Assembly: GCA_934465535.1 (NCBI GenBank) | Contig: CAKSKV010000002.1 | Location: 62,001 to 126,000 of the forward strand | DNA: 64,000 bases | Reading direction: 5' to 3' | Origin: an uncultured Clostridia bacterium | GTDB lineage: Bacteria > Bacillota > Clostridia > Christensenellales > QALW01 | Part shown: positions 26,513 through 36,190 of the stretch, one piece after another | How positions within the stretch are numbered: position 1 is the first letter of the stretch | How the letters are laid out: each line of letters begins with the position of its first letter | The notes under the pieces: generated by a model | Databases searched by the model: none | Told to the model about the DNA's origin: nothing | What the model saw: the letters and a program-made list of their open reading frames with translations, nothing else | Position numbers and translations under genes: made by a program

Positions 26513-27154
26513 ATGAAAAACGCAACCAAAATTCTTGCGGCGCTCATGCTGGTTGTACTGGCGCTCAGCTTTACGGGCTGCTCGTCGGAAAACGGCTACG
26601 AGCAGGTAGTAAACAAATATTGCAGCGCAGTGCAGAAGAACGATTTCAACGCCCTGAAATCCATAATCGACTGGGACAACATGCAAAAAATAGCCGAGCT
26701 TAATGACCGCGACTATGACAGAAAAGAAACGGAAGAGACCTTGAAGGAAACTCTCACCGACCAGTATGAGAACCTTGAGTATAAGTTTGACAAGGGCTTT
26801 ACCGTAGAGCACGGCCAGATAAAGGTGCTCAAGGACGGCTATGAGAATTATTCTCTCAAGCGCCTGCAGAAGCTTGCAAAGCTGGAAAACGAGGCTGAGG
26901 ACGCCGACGCTACAAAGTTTATAAACGATTTTGTGGCAAACCTCAAGTATGTTGCGGTGGTTAAGACCAACATCACCGTAAAGAGCAAGAAGGACAGCAG
27001 CGAAAAGGACAAGGATGAGGAGACCTTTTATACCTATTGCTACAAGGGCAAATGGTACAGAAACACCTCCGTGCTTGACTATGTTGTAAACGCTCTCAAC
27101 ACCCGCGAAAGACTTGCCGGTGCCGATGATTCCGGCGACGACGGTTGGGGCTGA
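26513..27154 (+). CDS. Unknown lipoprotein
   Basis: 213 residues with a canonical lipobox (SFTGC, Cys23). The mature part is charged, with a Glu/Lys/Asp-rich region (about 70-185), and reads VVNKYCSAVQKNDFNALKSI near its start, reminiscent of the DUF4878/SnoaL-like proteins in which a small alpha-beta domain follows the lipid anchor. YCYKGKWYRNTSVLDYVVN near the C-terminus fits that type as well. Function unknown. It has its own strong promoter and terminator. Confidence 0.83.
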   Translation: MKNATKILAALMLVVLALSFTGCSSENGYEQVVNKYCSAVQKNDFNALKSIIDWDNMQKIAELNDRDYDRKETEETLKETLTDQYENLEYKFDKGFTVEHGQIKVLKDGYENYSLKRLQKLAKLENEAEDADATKFINDFVANLKYVAVVKTNITVKSKKDSSEKDKDEETFYTYCYKGKWYRNTSVLDYVVNALNTRERLAGADDSGDDGWG

Positions 27155-27177
27155 TAAGAAACAATCCCCTTTGCATT

Positions 27178-27211
27178 GCCGCATATGCTTTTTGCATATG
27201 CGGCCTTTTTA
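27178..27211 (+). terminator. Intrinsic terminator after the second lipoprotein gene
   Basis: GCCGCATATGC (27178-27188) pairs perfectly over eleven bases with GCATATGCGGC (27194-27204), followed by CTTTTTAT. Confidence 0.9.
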
Positions 27212-27413
27212 TATTCGCGCCGCCCGTTTGCCGCGGCGCCGGCGCGCCAAAGCGCTTGAACGGCGCTGCTTTTTATGATATAATTTTTATTGCCGCTAAG
27301 CATTTTATAATTATTGTATAGCTGTTTTTCCGATATTGATTTTGGGCTTTTTTATTTGCGCGGCGGACAAAACGGCGGCAGAAACGCTGTTTTTTGAAAA
27401 AAGGAGGACGGAA

Positions 27414-30400
27414 GTGCTTACCGTTATTACCGCGCGCGCCGGGGACGGAAAAACCGGCGCCGTTACAGACCTTATAGGCAAACGCATGGCGCAGGGGCTG
27501 CCCTCCGTGCTGATAGTGCCCGACCAGATAACCTATGCCGCGGAGCGGCGGCTTTGCAAGGAGCTTGATATTGAAGGCTTTTCCCTTTGCAGGGTGATGT
27601 CCTTCAACCGCTTCTGCGAGGCGGTGCTGCGTTCCGCCGGGCGGCGCTGCCCGCGCCGTTTAAGCGATTCCGGGCGCATGATGCTGCTGGAGCGCGCCAT
27701 TCTTACAAGCAAAAACGAGCTGACCGTTTACCGCACCGCATGCAGAAAAAGCGGCTTTGCCGCAAGGATGGAGCGTATGCTTGCGCTGCTTAAAAGCTGC
27801 CGCATATCGCCGGAGCAGCTTAAGGAAATGTGCGCTGCCATGCCGCGATCCCTTTTGAGGGAAAAGCTTTCCGACACCGCCGTGCTTTATGCCCGCTGTC
27901 AGGAGCTGCTGGGGGAGGATTACTGCGACAACAACGATCTTTTTGCCCTGGCTGCCGAGGCGGCGGACTGCCCTCTTCTTAAAAAAAGCGAGCTTTTTAT
28001 AGACGGCTTTGACACCCTTACGGCGCAGATGCTCTGGCTTACGGAGCGTATGCTTAGGCATACCGATATCACGGTGACCCTTTCCTATGACGAAAGCGCC
28101 CCCCGCCTTTATTCCGCGCAGGGACGCGCATTGGAGGGGCTTACGCAGGCTGCCGCAGCAGCGAATGTGCGTATGCGGCGAAGGGAGCTTAAAAAGCGGG
28201 TGCGCGGGAACGACTTTGACAGGCTGCATATGCTTTATGCCCTTACGGAGGCCGAAAACGGCGGCGCGGGGCAGCAGGCGGAAGCACGCGCGGACAATGC
28301 GACCCAAGGCTGCGGCACCGCAGGAGCGGGCTGCAAAGGCAGCGGAGACGGCGAAAAGGCCATAGATATTTTTATTGCCTCCGACACCGAAGCGGAAATG
28401 CGCCATGTGGCCTTTGAAATACGGGAAAAGCTGCGGGCGGGGGCGCGCATGCGCGACTTTGCGGTGGCCTGCTGCGACCCCGGGCTTATAAGCCTTGCCC
28501 AGCGCATATTCTCCGGCTTTTCCATTGAGGTATTCTGCGACACCGCCCGCTCCATGCCGGCTCAGCCCGCAATACAGCTTATAATGAGCGCGCTTAAGGC
28601 CTGCCGCACGGATTCCTGCCGTGATATAACGGACTATTTGGGAAACTATCTGTGCCCCGTGGAGCGCTCCCGCTCCGAGCGTCTGCGGGAGCTTATATTC
28701 TCCGTGGGGCTGACCTCCGGCGAGCTGCTGGGCAGATGCCGCCGCACAAGCCCCGAAATACAGGCCGCCCTTGAGGAATTCAGCGCCGATCTCGCCCCGC
28801 TTGGGCGACTGCGCCAAAGCCTTGAGGCCTGCACCGATGCGCACGCCTTTGCCTGCGCACTGTGGAGCTTTATAACGGATATAGGGCTGCCCGAGCGCAC
28901 CGACGCCCTTATAGCGCGCTGCATAAAGGAGGGCATGCTGGCACAGGCCGACGAGTACAAGCAGGTATGGGACAACCTTGTGCAGCAGCTTGAGCAGCTG
29001 AATATGCTTATGTCGGGCTGCCCCGACTGCGATGCCGACCTGCTTATTGCCATGCTGAGCAAGGGCTTTGAAAGCCAAAGCTGCTTTGTTCTGCCCTCCA
29101 CGGTGGACTGCATAACGGTGGGCGACCCGGCGCGCAGCCGGTTTTCCGGAATAAAGGAGCTGTACGCCGTGGGTGCAAGCGACGCATTTTTTCCGCCTGC
29201 ACCCTCCGGCGAGGGGCTGCTCAGCCCCCGTGAGCTTGCCCGGATAAACAGCGGCGAAAAGCTGCTTACCCCCGACCACGAGGATTCCTCCCTGCGCTCG
29301 CTTTACACCCTTTTCAGCATGCTGCTGACCCCGGAAAAGCTGCACCTGAGCTATTCCCGCCTGAACGGGCGCACCCAGCAGCAGCCGGGCGCTCTGCTTG
29401 AGCGCATACGCACGCTTTGCGGCATTACCCCCGTGCAGGCGGATGAGCAGGCGGAAATGCTGGCTTATCCCGACGGCGTTATTGAAAGCTTCAGCCTTTC
29501 CCGCAGCCCGGGGCGCGCACAGCTTGCCGCCATGGCAGCCGTGCGTCTGCTGCGCCCGGACACCGATGCCCTTCTGCGCGATAAGCAGGCGGGGGATGTG
29601 CCCTCGCCGGAGAATGTGCGCCGTCTGTACGGCAATGTGCCCATAAGCATGTCGCGCTTGGAAACTCAGGCGGAATGTCCCCTTAAAAACCTGCTCACTG
29701 GCGGCTTCCGGCTTTCGGAACGCATTGATTTCATGAGCAACCTTACGGATGTGGGAAATGTAATGCATGAGGCCCTTGAGCATTCGGTGCCGGAGCTGCT
29801 GGACGCGGAGCCGGAGCAGCGGGATGTATATGCCATAGTGGGCAAGAACCTATACGCCGCAGCGGCGCACACCCATGACGGCGTTATGCTGCACACCGCG
29901 CGGGCGCGCCTGCTGTGCGCAAGGCTGCACAAAAGCGTTGCCTCCGCATGCGGCCGTGTGCTTTCCGATATGAATATTTTCCGCCCCGCCGCATACGAAG
30001 CCGCCTTCGGGCGCGGCAAGAACCCGCCCATTATGATAAGCACGCGCGCGGGAGAGGTGGCTCTTCAGGGCAAGATAGACCGTGTGGATATAAGTGCGGA
30101 CGGCTCCCGCCTGCGCATAGTGGATTACAAATCCAGCCCGCACGGCATAACCGAAAAGAGCATCGAAAAGGGCACTACGCTGCAATTGCCCCTGTACATG
30201 ACCGCCATGGAAAGCATTACCGGGGCCCAAGGAGCTGCCATGTACTATCAGAACTGCTTCGGCACCTCGGCGTATTATCAGGGCATATATGTAAAGGACG
30301 GCTCGGCGGGCGCACAGACTCCGGGGGTGGGAGTGGAAAAGGAGCAGTTCCGCCGTCTGCTGAGCCTTGCCAAGGACACTGCCGGAGAGCTTGCCGCGGA

Positions 30401-30548
30401 TATGCTTTCGGGCAATACCTGCGCGCGGTATGAGGGCGGCTCCTTCAGCCACTGCGGCTTCTGCCCGCACCGCGGCGTGTGCCGCGGAAGGCTTGCCAGC
30501 GCGTCAAGTGCCGCCCCCGATGCCGAAAACGCGGATTCCGAAGCCTGA
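27414..30548 (+). CDS. addB: ATP-dependent helicase/nuclease subunit B
   Basis: 1,044 residues. Start taken as GTG 27414 (AAGGAGG site; protein begins VLTVITARAGDGKT), although the frame is open further upstream. A helicase-like N-terminal half has a Walker-A-like RAGDGKT. The C-terminal nuclease domain carries LQGKIDRVDI and IVDYKSS, and an iron-sulphur cluster staple: Cys755 (QAECPLKN) with Cys1014, Cys1017 and Cys1023 (CxxCxxxxxC). AddB binds Chi-type sites and cuts one strand during double-strand-break resection with AddA. Partner gene follows after 41 bases, in the usual Firmicute order. Confidence 0.95.
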   Translation: MLTVITARAGDGKTGAVTDLIGKRMAQGLPSVLIVPDQITYAAERRLCKELDIEGFSLCRVMSFNRFCEAVLRSAGRRCPRRLSDSGRMMLLERAILTSKNELTVYRTACRKSGFAARMERMLALLKSCRISPEQLKEMCAAMPRSLLREKLSDTAVLYARCQELLGEDYCDNNDLFALAAEAADCPLLKKSELFIDGFDTLTAQMLWLTERMLRHTDITVTLSYDESAPRLYSAQGRALEGLTQAAAAANVRMRRRELKKRVRGNDFDRLHMLYALTEAENGGAGQQAEARADNATQGCGTAGAGCKGSGDGEKAIDIFIASDTEAEMRHVAFEIREKLRAGARMRDFAVACCDPGLISLAQRIFSGFSIEVFCDTARSMPAQPAIQLIMSALKACRTDSCRDITDYLGNYLCPVERSRSERLRELIFSVGLTSGELLGRCRRTSPEIQAALEEFSADLAPLGRLRQSLEACTDAHAFACALWSFITDIGLPERTDALIARCIKEGMLAQADEYKQVWDNLVQQLEQLNMLMSGCPDCDADLLIAMLSKGFESQSCFVLPSTVDCITVGDPARSRFSGIKELYAVGASDAFFPPAPSGEGLLSPRELARINSGEKLLTPDHEDSSLRSLYTLFSMLLTPEKLHLSYSRLNGRTQQQPGALLERIRTLCGITPVQADEQAEMLAYPDGVIESFSLSRSPGRAQLAAMAAVRLLRPDTDALLRDKQAGDVPSPENVRRLYGNVPISMSRLETQAECPLKNLLTGGFRLSERIDFMSNLTDVGNVMHEALEHSVPELLDAEPEQRDVYAIVGKNLYAAAAHTHDGVMLHTARARLLCARLHKSVASACGRVLSDMNIFRPAAYEAAFGRGKNPPIMISTRAGEVALQGKIDRVDISADGSRLRIVDYKSSPHGITEKSIEKGTTLQLPLYMTAMESITGAQGAAMYYQNCFGTSAYYQGIYVKDGSAGAQTPGVGVEKEQFRRLLSLAKDTAGELAADMLSGNTCARYEGGSFSHCGFCPHRGVCRGRLASASSAAPDAENADSEA

Positions 30549-30589
30549 CGCATTTTGCTTTATCCGCAAAAAATAAAGGAGAGATAAGC

Positions 30590-33500
30590 TTGCATTTTTC
30601 CACCCAACAGCAAAACGCCATAGATGCCCGGGGCGCCTCGATACTGCTGAGCGCCGCTGCCGGAAGCGGAAAAACCACCGTGATGATACAGCGCATTATG
30701 ACCATGCTCTCCCAGGGGCTTTGCCGTGCGGATGAGCTGCTTGTGCTTACCTTCACCCGCGCCGCCAGCGCAAATATGCGCACAAAGCTGGAAAATGCGT
30801 TGGCCTCCGCCCTTGGGGAGAATCCGGACGACCCGCTGCTGCTTCGAGCCGCCGCCGACCTGCCCTGCGCTCAGATATCCACCTTTGACTCCTTCTGCAC
30901 AACGCTTGTGCAAAGATATTTTTATCTCACGCCCATGCATGCCGATGCCCGCATGCTGGACGACAACGAGCTTACGCTGCTTGAGCAGGATGTGATGGAT
31001 TCAGTGCTGGAGGAAGCGGCAGGCGAGTTTGAAAGAGGCGAATTCCCGGAGCTTGAGCTGCTTTATGACTGCTTTTCCTCCGGAAAAAAGGACGATTCCC
31101 TTGCCTCGGCGGTTTTGCAGCTGTACAACCACTGTCAGCTGTACCCGGACCCGGAGGCACGGCTTTGTGAGCTTTGCTCCCCCGCAAGCGACGCCCCTTT
31201 TCGCGCAAGCGACCTTGAGCTGCTTAAAAAGCGCTGTGTTGCGGGCCTTGGCACGCTTGAGCACTTCGCGCAGCTGTCCGCGCTTGTTCCCGGAAAGGAC
31301 GGCGCGCGTCTTCTTGCCCTTAACGCGCAGGACCGCGCGCTTTACAACGCCATACTGGAGGCGGAGGATATATCGGCTGTATCCGGGCTTAAATTTCCCG
31401 CCTTTGTGCGCATTGCCCCGTGTGCCGAAAAGGAGACTCTCAAGCGCCTGCGAGATGTGATAAAGGATACGGCGGATATTAAGGCCTGCGGCGAAAAATG
31501 CGCCCCCGAGGAGCTGGAACGGCTCAGCAGCCTGCTGCGCGGCCTTATGCGGCTGGTACGCCGTTATCAGGAGTATCTGCAGCAGGAATGCATAGCCCGC
31601 AATGTGCTGTCCTTTGCCCTTGCACAACGGCTGGCCGTGGAGCTTACCGCCCTGCCCGAGGTGCTGCGCGAGCTGCATGGGGATTACCGCTATATCTTTG
31701 TAGATGAGGATCAGGACAGCAACCGCCTTCAGCGCTACATGGTAAGCCGGCTTGCAAACAGCGATGAAAGCAATCTGTTTATGGTGGGAGATGTAAAGCA
31801 GAGCATATACCGCTTCCGCAATGCGGAGCCCGCACTGTTTCTTGACAAAATGCAGCAGTATGCCTCCGGCGACGGCGAGCGTCACCGTGTTATGTACCTT
31901 AACACCAATTACCGCTCGCATAAAAACATTCTGGATTGCGTAAATCTTATTTTCCGCCGCAATATGCACGCCGATTTCTTCGAGCTGGACTACGACTCAA
32001 ACGAGGAGCTGCACGCCCCCGAAGGCGAATGTTGGCAGAATGATCCCGAATATATGCACAAAAGCTGCGTATCCCTTATAACCTCAAGCGAGCGGCTTTC
32101 GCAGCGGGAGCGCGATACAGCCGAAGCGCGCAACGCCGTGCGCCTGTGCAAAAGCCTGCTGGGCACCCCGATAGGGCCGGACCGCCGTCCCGCCCGCTAC
32201 GGCGATATAGCGCTGCTGCACCGCAGCGCAAACAAAAAAAGCGCCGTTTTTGCACAGGAATTCGCCCGTGCCGGCATTCCCTTCAGCGCCGCCGGCGAGG
32301 ATTCCCCTCTTGAAAGCTATGAGGTGTGCTGCATACTGGATCTTCTGCGCGTTATTGATAACCGCCGCGACGATTACGCCCTGTTTTCCGCGATGCGCCT
32401 GTACGGTTTTTCCTTTGACAAGCTTATAAGCCTGCGCTGTGCAGACCGTAAAAGCAGCTTCTGCGACTGCATAATAAACAGCAGCGATCCCGATGCAAAC
32501 ACTTTTTTGCGCGAGCTGGAGCGGCTGAGCTTTCTGTGCGCATGCCGCCCGCTGTGGCAGGTGATATGGGAAATATACGATTCCACCGGCTTCTTTGCCC
32601 GCTGCGCCGCCCTTGACAACGGTGCCGCGCGCACGGAAAACCTCCGTTATCTTGCCAATATGGCGGAAAAATACTGCTCCGGCGACGGAGTGACCCTGCG
32701 GGGCTTTCTTTCCCTTTGTGAGGAAAACGGCGGCCGGGACTCCGCAGATGCCCGCATAAGCGGCGACCGCGTACATATGCTTACCGTTCATAAAAGCAAG
32801 GGGTTGGAATTCCCCATTGTGATAGTTGCCGGCTGCGGCGAGCCCCTTTTTCCAAGGCAAAGCCCGTCCCGCCTGCGCATAAGCCGGGAATTGGGCGTTA
32901 CCGTGCGCACGGAAAAGGGTGCGCCCTCCTTCGGCAGCGCCCTTGTTGCCTCCGCCGAGCGGCGAGAGCGCTTTTACGGGCTTTCCGAGCAGCTGCGGGG
33001 GCTTTATGTAGCCGCCACCCGCGCCGTGGACAAGCTGGTTTTCAGCGGGATATACGCCGATCACTCCTACGATGAGGACGCGGTGCGCTTTAACGCCTCC
33101 TGCTATTTTGATTTTCTGCTTCCCGCCGTTTTCGCGCACCCCGACGGCATAGGGCTTGCCGACAGTCTCGGGCTGCTTATGCCCCCCGGCGAGGCCTTGG
33201 GACGCTGGGAATGCGAAACGGTAAGCGCGGAAAGCCTGGCCTCCCCTGACGCTGCAAAGACCGCTCCTGCCGAATTTGACGGCGCGCCGGAGGAAATAGA
33301 GCACGCGCTTAAAGGCCTGACATTTTGCTATGCCCACCCCGAAGCGGCGGCAATGCCGGGCAAGACAAGCGCAAGCCAAACCGCAAAAAGCTATGAGCTT
33401 GCGCCCCCCGACCTTACCGGCGGCATAACGGCGGCAGCCTTAGGAAGCGCCTACCATTTGCTGCTGGAGCACACCGATTTTCGCGAGCCCGCCGCCGCAA

Positions 33501-33925
33501 CGCGGGACAGGCTGCTTAAAAACGGGCTATTGGATACACAAACCGCAAAGCGGCTGCGCCTTTACAAGCTTGACCGTCTTATTGCCTCCGAGCTGGGACA
33601 CACCCTTGCCGGGAAAGAGCTTCACCGCGAAACTCCCTTTACCATGCTTAAGGAAAAGGACGACGAAAAATACATAGTGCAGGGCATAATAGACTGCTTT
33701 TATATCCGTAACGGCAGGGCCGTGCTGCTGGATTTCAAAAGCGACCGCGTTCGCCTTGCCGAGGGTGAGCAGGGGGCGGGCGGCAGCACCTGCGAAGAAA
33801 TAGCGCTGCGTTACCGCCCTCAGCTGGAGCTGTACAGGGAGGCGCTTAAAAAGTGCTTCGGGCTTGAATGCGAAAGCGGCTCGCTGTATTTGCTGGACAT
33901 AAACCGTGAGCTGCGCCTGTTTTGA
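30590..33925 (+). CDS. addA: ATP-dependent helicase/nuclease subunit A
   Basis: 1,111 residues from TTG 30590, supported by AAAGGAGAG and by the protein beginning HFSTQQQNAIDARG as in other AddA proteins. UvrD-type SF1A helicase: Walker A AAAGSGKTT (about 21-29), LTFTRAASANMR, ISTFDSFC, IFVDEDQDSN (Walker B), DVKQSIYRFR, TNYRSHKNI, LTVHKSKGLEFP and YVAATRA. The C-terminal RecB-family nuclease has IVQGIIDCF and VLLDFKSDR, then YRPQLELYREAL. It unwinds and degrades broken DNA ends with AddB, feeding RecA. Confidence 0.97.
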   Translation: MHFSTQQQNAIDARGASILLSAAAGSGKTTVMIQRIMTMLSQGLCRADELLVLTFTRAASANMRTKLENALASALGENPDDPLLLRAAADLPCAQISTFDSFCTTLVQRYFYLTPMHADARMLDDNELTLLEQDVMDSVLEEAAGEFERGEFPELELLYDCFSSGKKDDSLASAVLQLYNHCQLYPDPEARLCELCSPASDAPFRASDLELLKKRCVAGLGTLEHFAQLSALVPGKDGARLLALNAQDRALYNAILEAEDISAVSGLKFPAFVRIAPCAEKETLKRLRDVIKDTADIKACGEKCAPEELERLSSLLRGLMRLVRRYQEYLQQECIARNVLSFALAQRLAVELTALPEVLRELHGDYRYIFVDEDQDSNRLQRYMVSRLANSDESNLFMVGDVKQSIYRFRNAEPALFLDKMQQYASGDGERHRVMYLNTNYRSHKNILDCVNLIFRRNMHADFFELDYDSNEELHAPEGECWQNDPEYMHKSCVSLITSSERLSQRERDTAEARNAVRLCKSLLGTPIGPDRRPARYGDIALLHRSANKKSAVFAQEFARAGIPFSAAGEDSPLESYEVCCILDLLRVIDNRRDDYALFSAMRLYGFSFDKLISLRCADRKSSFCDCIINSSDPDANTFLRELERLSFLCACRPLWQVIWEIYDSTGFFARCAALDNGAARTENLRYLANMAEKYCSGDGVTLRGFLSLCEENGGRDSADARISGDRVHMLTVHKSKGLEFPIVIVAGCGEPLFPRQSPSRLRISRELGVTVRTEKGAPSFGSALVASAERRERFYGLSEQLRGLYVAATRAVDKLVFSGIYADHSYDEDAVRFNASCYFDFLLPAVFAHPDGIGLADSLGLLMPPGEALGRWECETVSAESLASPDAAKTAPAEFDGAPEEIEHALKGLTFCYAHPEAAAMPGKTSASQTAKSYELAPPDLTGGITAAALGSAYHLLLEHTDFREPAAATRDRLLKNGLLDTQTAKRLRLYKLDRLIASELGHTLAGKELHRETPFTMLKEKDDEKYIVQGIIDCFYIRNGRAVLLDFKSDRVRLAEGEQGAGGSTCEEIALRYRPQLELYREALKKCFGLECESGSLYLLDINRELRLF

Positions 33926-34005
33926 GCATACCTTGGGATTTGCACATATCCATGCCGTCGTGCGGCCGCCTGCCGCCCGACGGGAATATTGCGGATAAAA
34001 CGAAA

Positions 34006-34034
34006 AGCGGGCGGTCAACGACCGCCCGCTGCTT
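34006..34034. terminator. Bidirectional terminator between addA and rplL
   Basis: AGCGGGCGGTC (34006-34016) and GACCGCCCGCT (34020-34030) form an eleven-base-pair stem with a three-base loop. T-rich sequence follows on the minus strand (TTTTCGTTTT) and, less cleanly, on the plus strand (GCTTTATTTT), serving two convergent genes. Confidence 0.85.
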
Positions 34035-34052
34035 TATTTTGTTTGTTGATGA

Positions 34053-34418
34053 TTACTTCAGCTCAACAACTGCGCCGGCCTCAGCCAGCTTAGCCTTAAG
34101 GGTTTCAGCCTCGTCCTTGGAGACGCCTTCCTTAACGGTCTTGGGCGCGGACTCAACCATGTCCTTAGCCTCTTTAAGGCCAAGGCCGGTGATTTCACGG
34201 ACAGCCTTGATAACAGCCAGCTTGTTGGCGCCGACTTCCTTAAGAACAACATCGAACTCGGTCTTCTCCTCGGCCGCAGCAGCAGCGGGAGCAGCACCGC
34301 CGGCAACCGCAACGGGAGCTGCGGATACGCCGAACTCATCCTCAATAGCCTTTACCAGGTCAGCAACCTCAAGAATGGTCATGGACTTTATAGCTTCTAC
34401 GATTTCTGCGATAGTCAT
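34053..34418 (-). CDS. rplL: 50S ribosomal protein bL12 (L7/L12)
   Basis: 121 residues. The N-terminal dimerisation part ([19 protein letters not shown]), an Ala/Gly hinge (about 38-52) and the C-terminal factor-binding domain ([20 protein letters not shown]) are all typical. It forms the stalk that recruits translation GTPases. Downstream of rplJ with a 46-base gap and an AGGAAAT-type ribosome binding site; together they make the L10 operon. Confidence 0.98.
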   Translation of the reverse strand: MTIAEIVEAIKSMTILEVADLVKAIEDEFGVSAAPVAVAGGAAPAAAAAEEKTEFDVVLKEVGANKLAVIKAVREITGLGLKEAKDMVESAPKTVKEGVSKDEAETLKAKLAEAGAVVELK

Positions 34419-34464
34419 GATAATTTCCTCCGATTAAATAATTTTAATGTTTGTCTTGGGAGAC

Positions 34465-34959
34465 TTAAGCCTCCATCTTCTCCTTGACTGCGTTGAGGCC
34501 GATAGCCAGCGAACGAACGCTGCCGGTGATGGACCACATAAGTCTTGTAAGAAGAACCTCTTTGCTGGGGGTAGACGCCAGCTTCTCCACTACCTTGTTG
34601 TCAATTGCGGCATTATCCATAATACCGCCCTTGATCTCGGTTTTGTTTACCTTATCGGCAAACTCCTTCATGATCTTCGGCGCGGATACCGGATCATCGT
34701 AACCGAAGCAGAAAGCACTGGGGCCGGAAAGATGCTCTTCCACACCCGTGATGCCCAGCTCCTCGCATGCGCGGCTCATCATGGTGTTCTTGAGCACCTT
34801 GTACTCCACACCGGCGGCGCGCATATTGTTGCGAAGCTCCGTAACCTCGCTTACAGTCAGACCGCGATAGTCAACGATCACAACGCTCTTTGCTCTTGAA
34901 AGCTTGTCTTTGATCTGGCTGACTATTTCGCTCTTTGCACTGATTGCAGCTTCAGACAT
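34465..34959 (-). CDS. rplJ: 50S ribosomal protein uL10
   Basis: 164 residues from ATG 34959, placed by an AGGAGG site; the upstream open frame runs through the regulatory leader and is not coding. VVIVDYRGLTVSEVTELRNNM and VEYKVLKNTMMSRA are the conserved rRNA-binding segments, and the C-terminal helix (SLAIGLNAVKEKM) binds bL12 dimers. L10 with bL12 also acts as the repressor of its own operon by binding the leader. Confidence 0.98.
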   Translation of the reverse strand: MSEAAISAKSEIVSQIKDKLSRAKSVVIVDYRGLTVSEVTELRNNMRAAGVEYKVLKNTMMSRACEELGITGVEEHLSGPSAFCFGYDDPVSAPKIMKEFADKVNKTEIKGGIMDNAAIDNKVVEKLASTPSKEVLLTRLMWSITGSVRSLAIGLNAVKEKMEA

Positions 34960-34990
34960 TGCATTTCCCTCCTGTAAGTTTTTTGCCAAC

Positions 34991-35095
34991 AAAAAACCCC
35001 ATGCCGCGCGACATGAGGGAATCAGAACATAGGCTGAGACTCTCTTGCCTCGGCAGGATTTACGCAAAAGCACCTGCTGTCTACGGTAAGATGGG
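34991..35095 (-). ncRNA. Ribosomal L10 leader RNA with attenuator hairpin
   Basis: On the minus strand the leader contains AGACAGCAGGTGC (plus-strand 35071-35083) and TCCTGCCGAGG (35048-35058), the conserved parts of the Firmicute L10 leader that bind L10(L12)4. Further down, CCTCATG/CATGGGG (35019-34997) is followed by TTTTTT (34996-34991), an intrinsic terminator. Excess L10 would favour termination before rplJ. Confidence 0.88.
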
Positions 35096-35116
35096 AATAT
35101 TTCATTAACATCGGGT

Positions 35117-35145
35117 ATTATATCATCGGTTTTTGTGTCCGTCAA
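35117..35145 (-). promoter_or_regulatory. Promoter of the rplJ-rplL operon
   Basis: Minus strand: TTGACG (35145-35140), 17-base spacer, perfect TATAAT (35122-35117), just upstream of the L10 leader. Confidence 0.88.
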
Positions 35146-35231
35146 GGGGTTTTTACACGCTTTCCCGCAGAAAAGGCTTTGATTGCGCGTGCGTTATGCG
35201 CGCGTTTTCCCCGCCCGGTTTTTATTCGGTT

Positions 35232-35960
35232 CTATTCAATGGGCGAATGCAGGCCGGAGGAGGACACCGGCTCATTTCCCGCATAAAGATGGGAGGTATC
35301 GGCAAGGGCAATGATGCGTGCCACGGCGCTGCGGCCGTCCGGGCGGTGCTTTTCCATAAGGATTCTTGTCACGCTGCTGGTGGTAAGAAAAAATGTATGC
35401 CAAAACTGCGGCAGGGGCACGGAGCATATATGGGCAAGCAACGCGCACCCCACGCCGTGATGGCAGAAAAGCGCCACGGTTTCCCTGCTGTTTTCATACC
35501 CCGGCTTTATGCGGTAAAAGCCGTTATCGCGCACATAGCCGTGCCGCTCAAAGAGGGCGTCCAGCTCCCCGGAGATCATATCGTAATACTCCGCTATGCC
35601 GGTATCTCGGTACAGCGAAAAATTCCTCCAGCCATCTTTATCATACACACATTCCTGCGCGTGCCACTCGTCGGGAAAAATATTCCACGGGCATTTGCCC
35701 TGCGGGTTGGGATTATGCCCCGTCTGCGCCAGCGTAACGGGAAATTCCCTCAGCCATTGCAGGGTTTCCGGCTCAAGCCCCAGCGCCTTTGCGGTGGGTG
35801 CGGCCGTTGCCGCCGCTCTGCCCAAGGGCGAGACATATATTTTATCCACGCCCTCCTTTTTAAGCCGCCGGGCAAGCAGCTCCGCCTCCCGAAAGCCCTT
35901 TTCGGTGAGGGAATCGTGCACATAATCGGGGTCGCCGTGGCGAATTATCAAAAACTGCAT
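35232..35960 (-). CDS. Histidine phosphatase family protein
   Basis: 242 residues from ATG 35960 (GGAGAAAAGC site). Branch 1 histidine phosphatase/phosphoglycerate-mutase fold: the catalytic RHG (FLIIRHGDPDY) at residues 6-8, SPLGRAAATA with the second Arg, and the late His in ALFCHHGVGCAL. The sequence has a longer middle insertion (about 85-150) than small phosphoglycerate mutases. Substrate unknown; many relatives are broad phosphatases. A single gene between the L10 promoter and the divergent sipL-like gene. Confidence 0.85.
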   Translation of the reverse strand: MQFLIIRHGDPDYVHDSLTEKGFREAELLARRLKKEGVDKIYVSPLGRAAATAAPTAKALGLEPETLQWLREFPVTLAQTGHNPNPQGKCPWNIFPDEWHAQECVYDKDGWRNFSLYRDTGIAEYYDMISGELDALFERHGYVRDNGFYRIKPGYENSRETVALFCHHGVGCALLAHICSVPLPQFWHTFFLTTSSVTRILMEKHRPDGRSAVARIIALADTSHLYAGNEPVSSSGLHSPIE

Positions 35961-36190
35961 TGCTTTTCTCCGTTTTAATTTTATTTGCCTGTGCCTTTCG
36001 GCGCTCAATACGGATTATACCGCACTTTTCTTTGTCTTTCAAGGGTTTTTATCTGCATATTTATTCCTTTTCTCCTTTGCGTGCCGCCGTATTTTTTGCT
36101 TTTTCAAGCCCGCAGGGCCAAAAAAGTTTGAATAATCCCTACCTGGTGCGCGTATGGTATAGCAGCATATATCAGGGAGGAAGAACGGAT

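Noticed and set aside
27660..29783. 707-codon minus-strand open frame inside addB
   Set aside because: Opposite AddB, whose helicase, nuclease and cluster motifs are intact; the antisense translation has no recognisable domain.
36100..36190. Sigma-E promoter for the sipL-like gene
   Set aside because: AT-rich ATA and CATA-like words are present but spacing and sequence are not close enough to claim.
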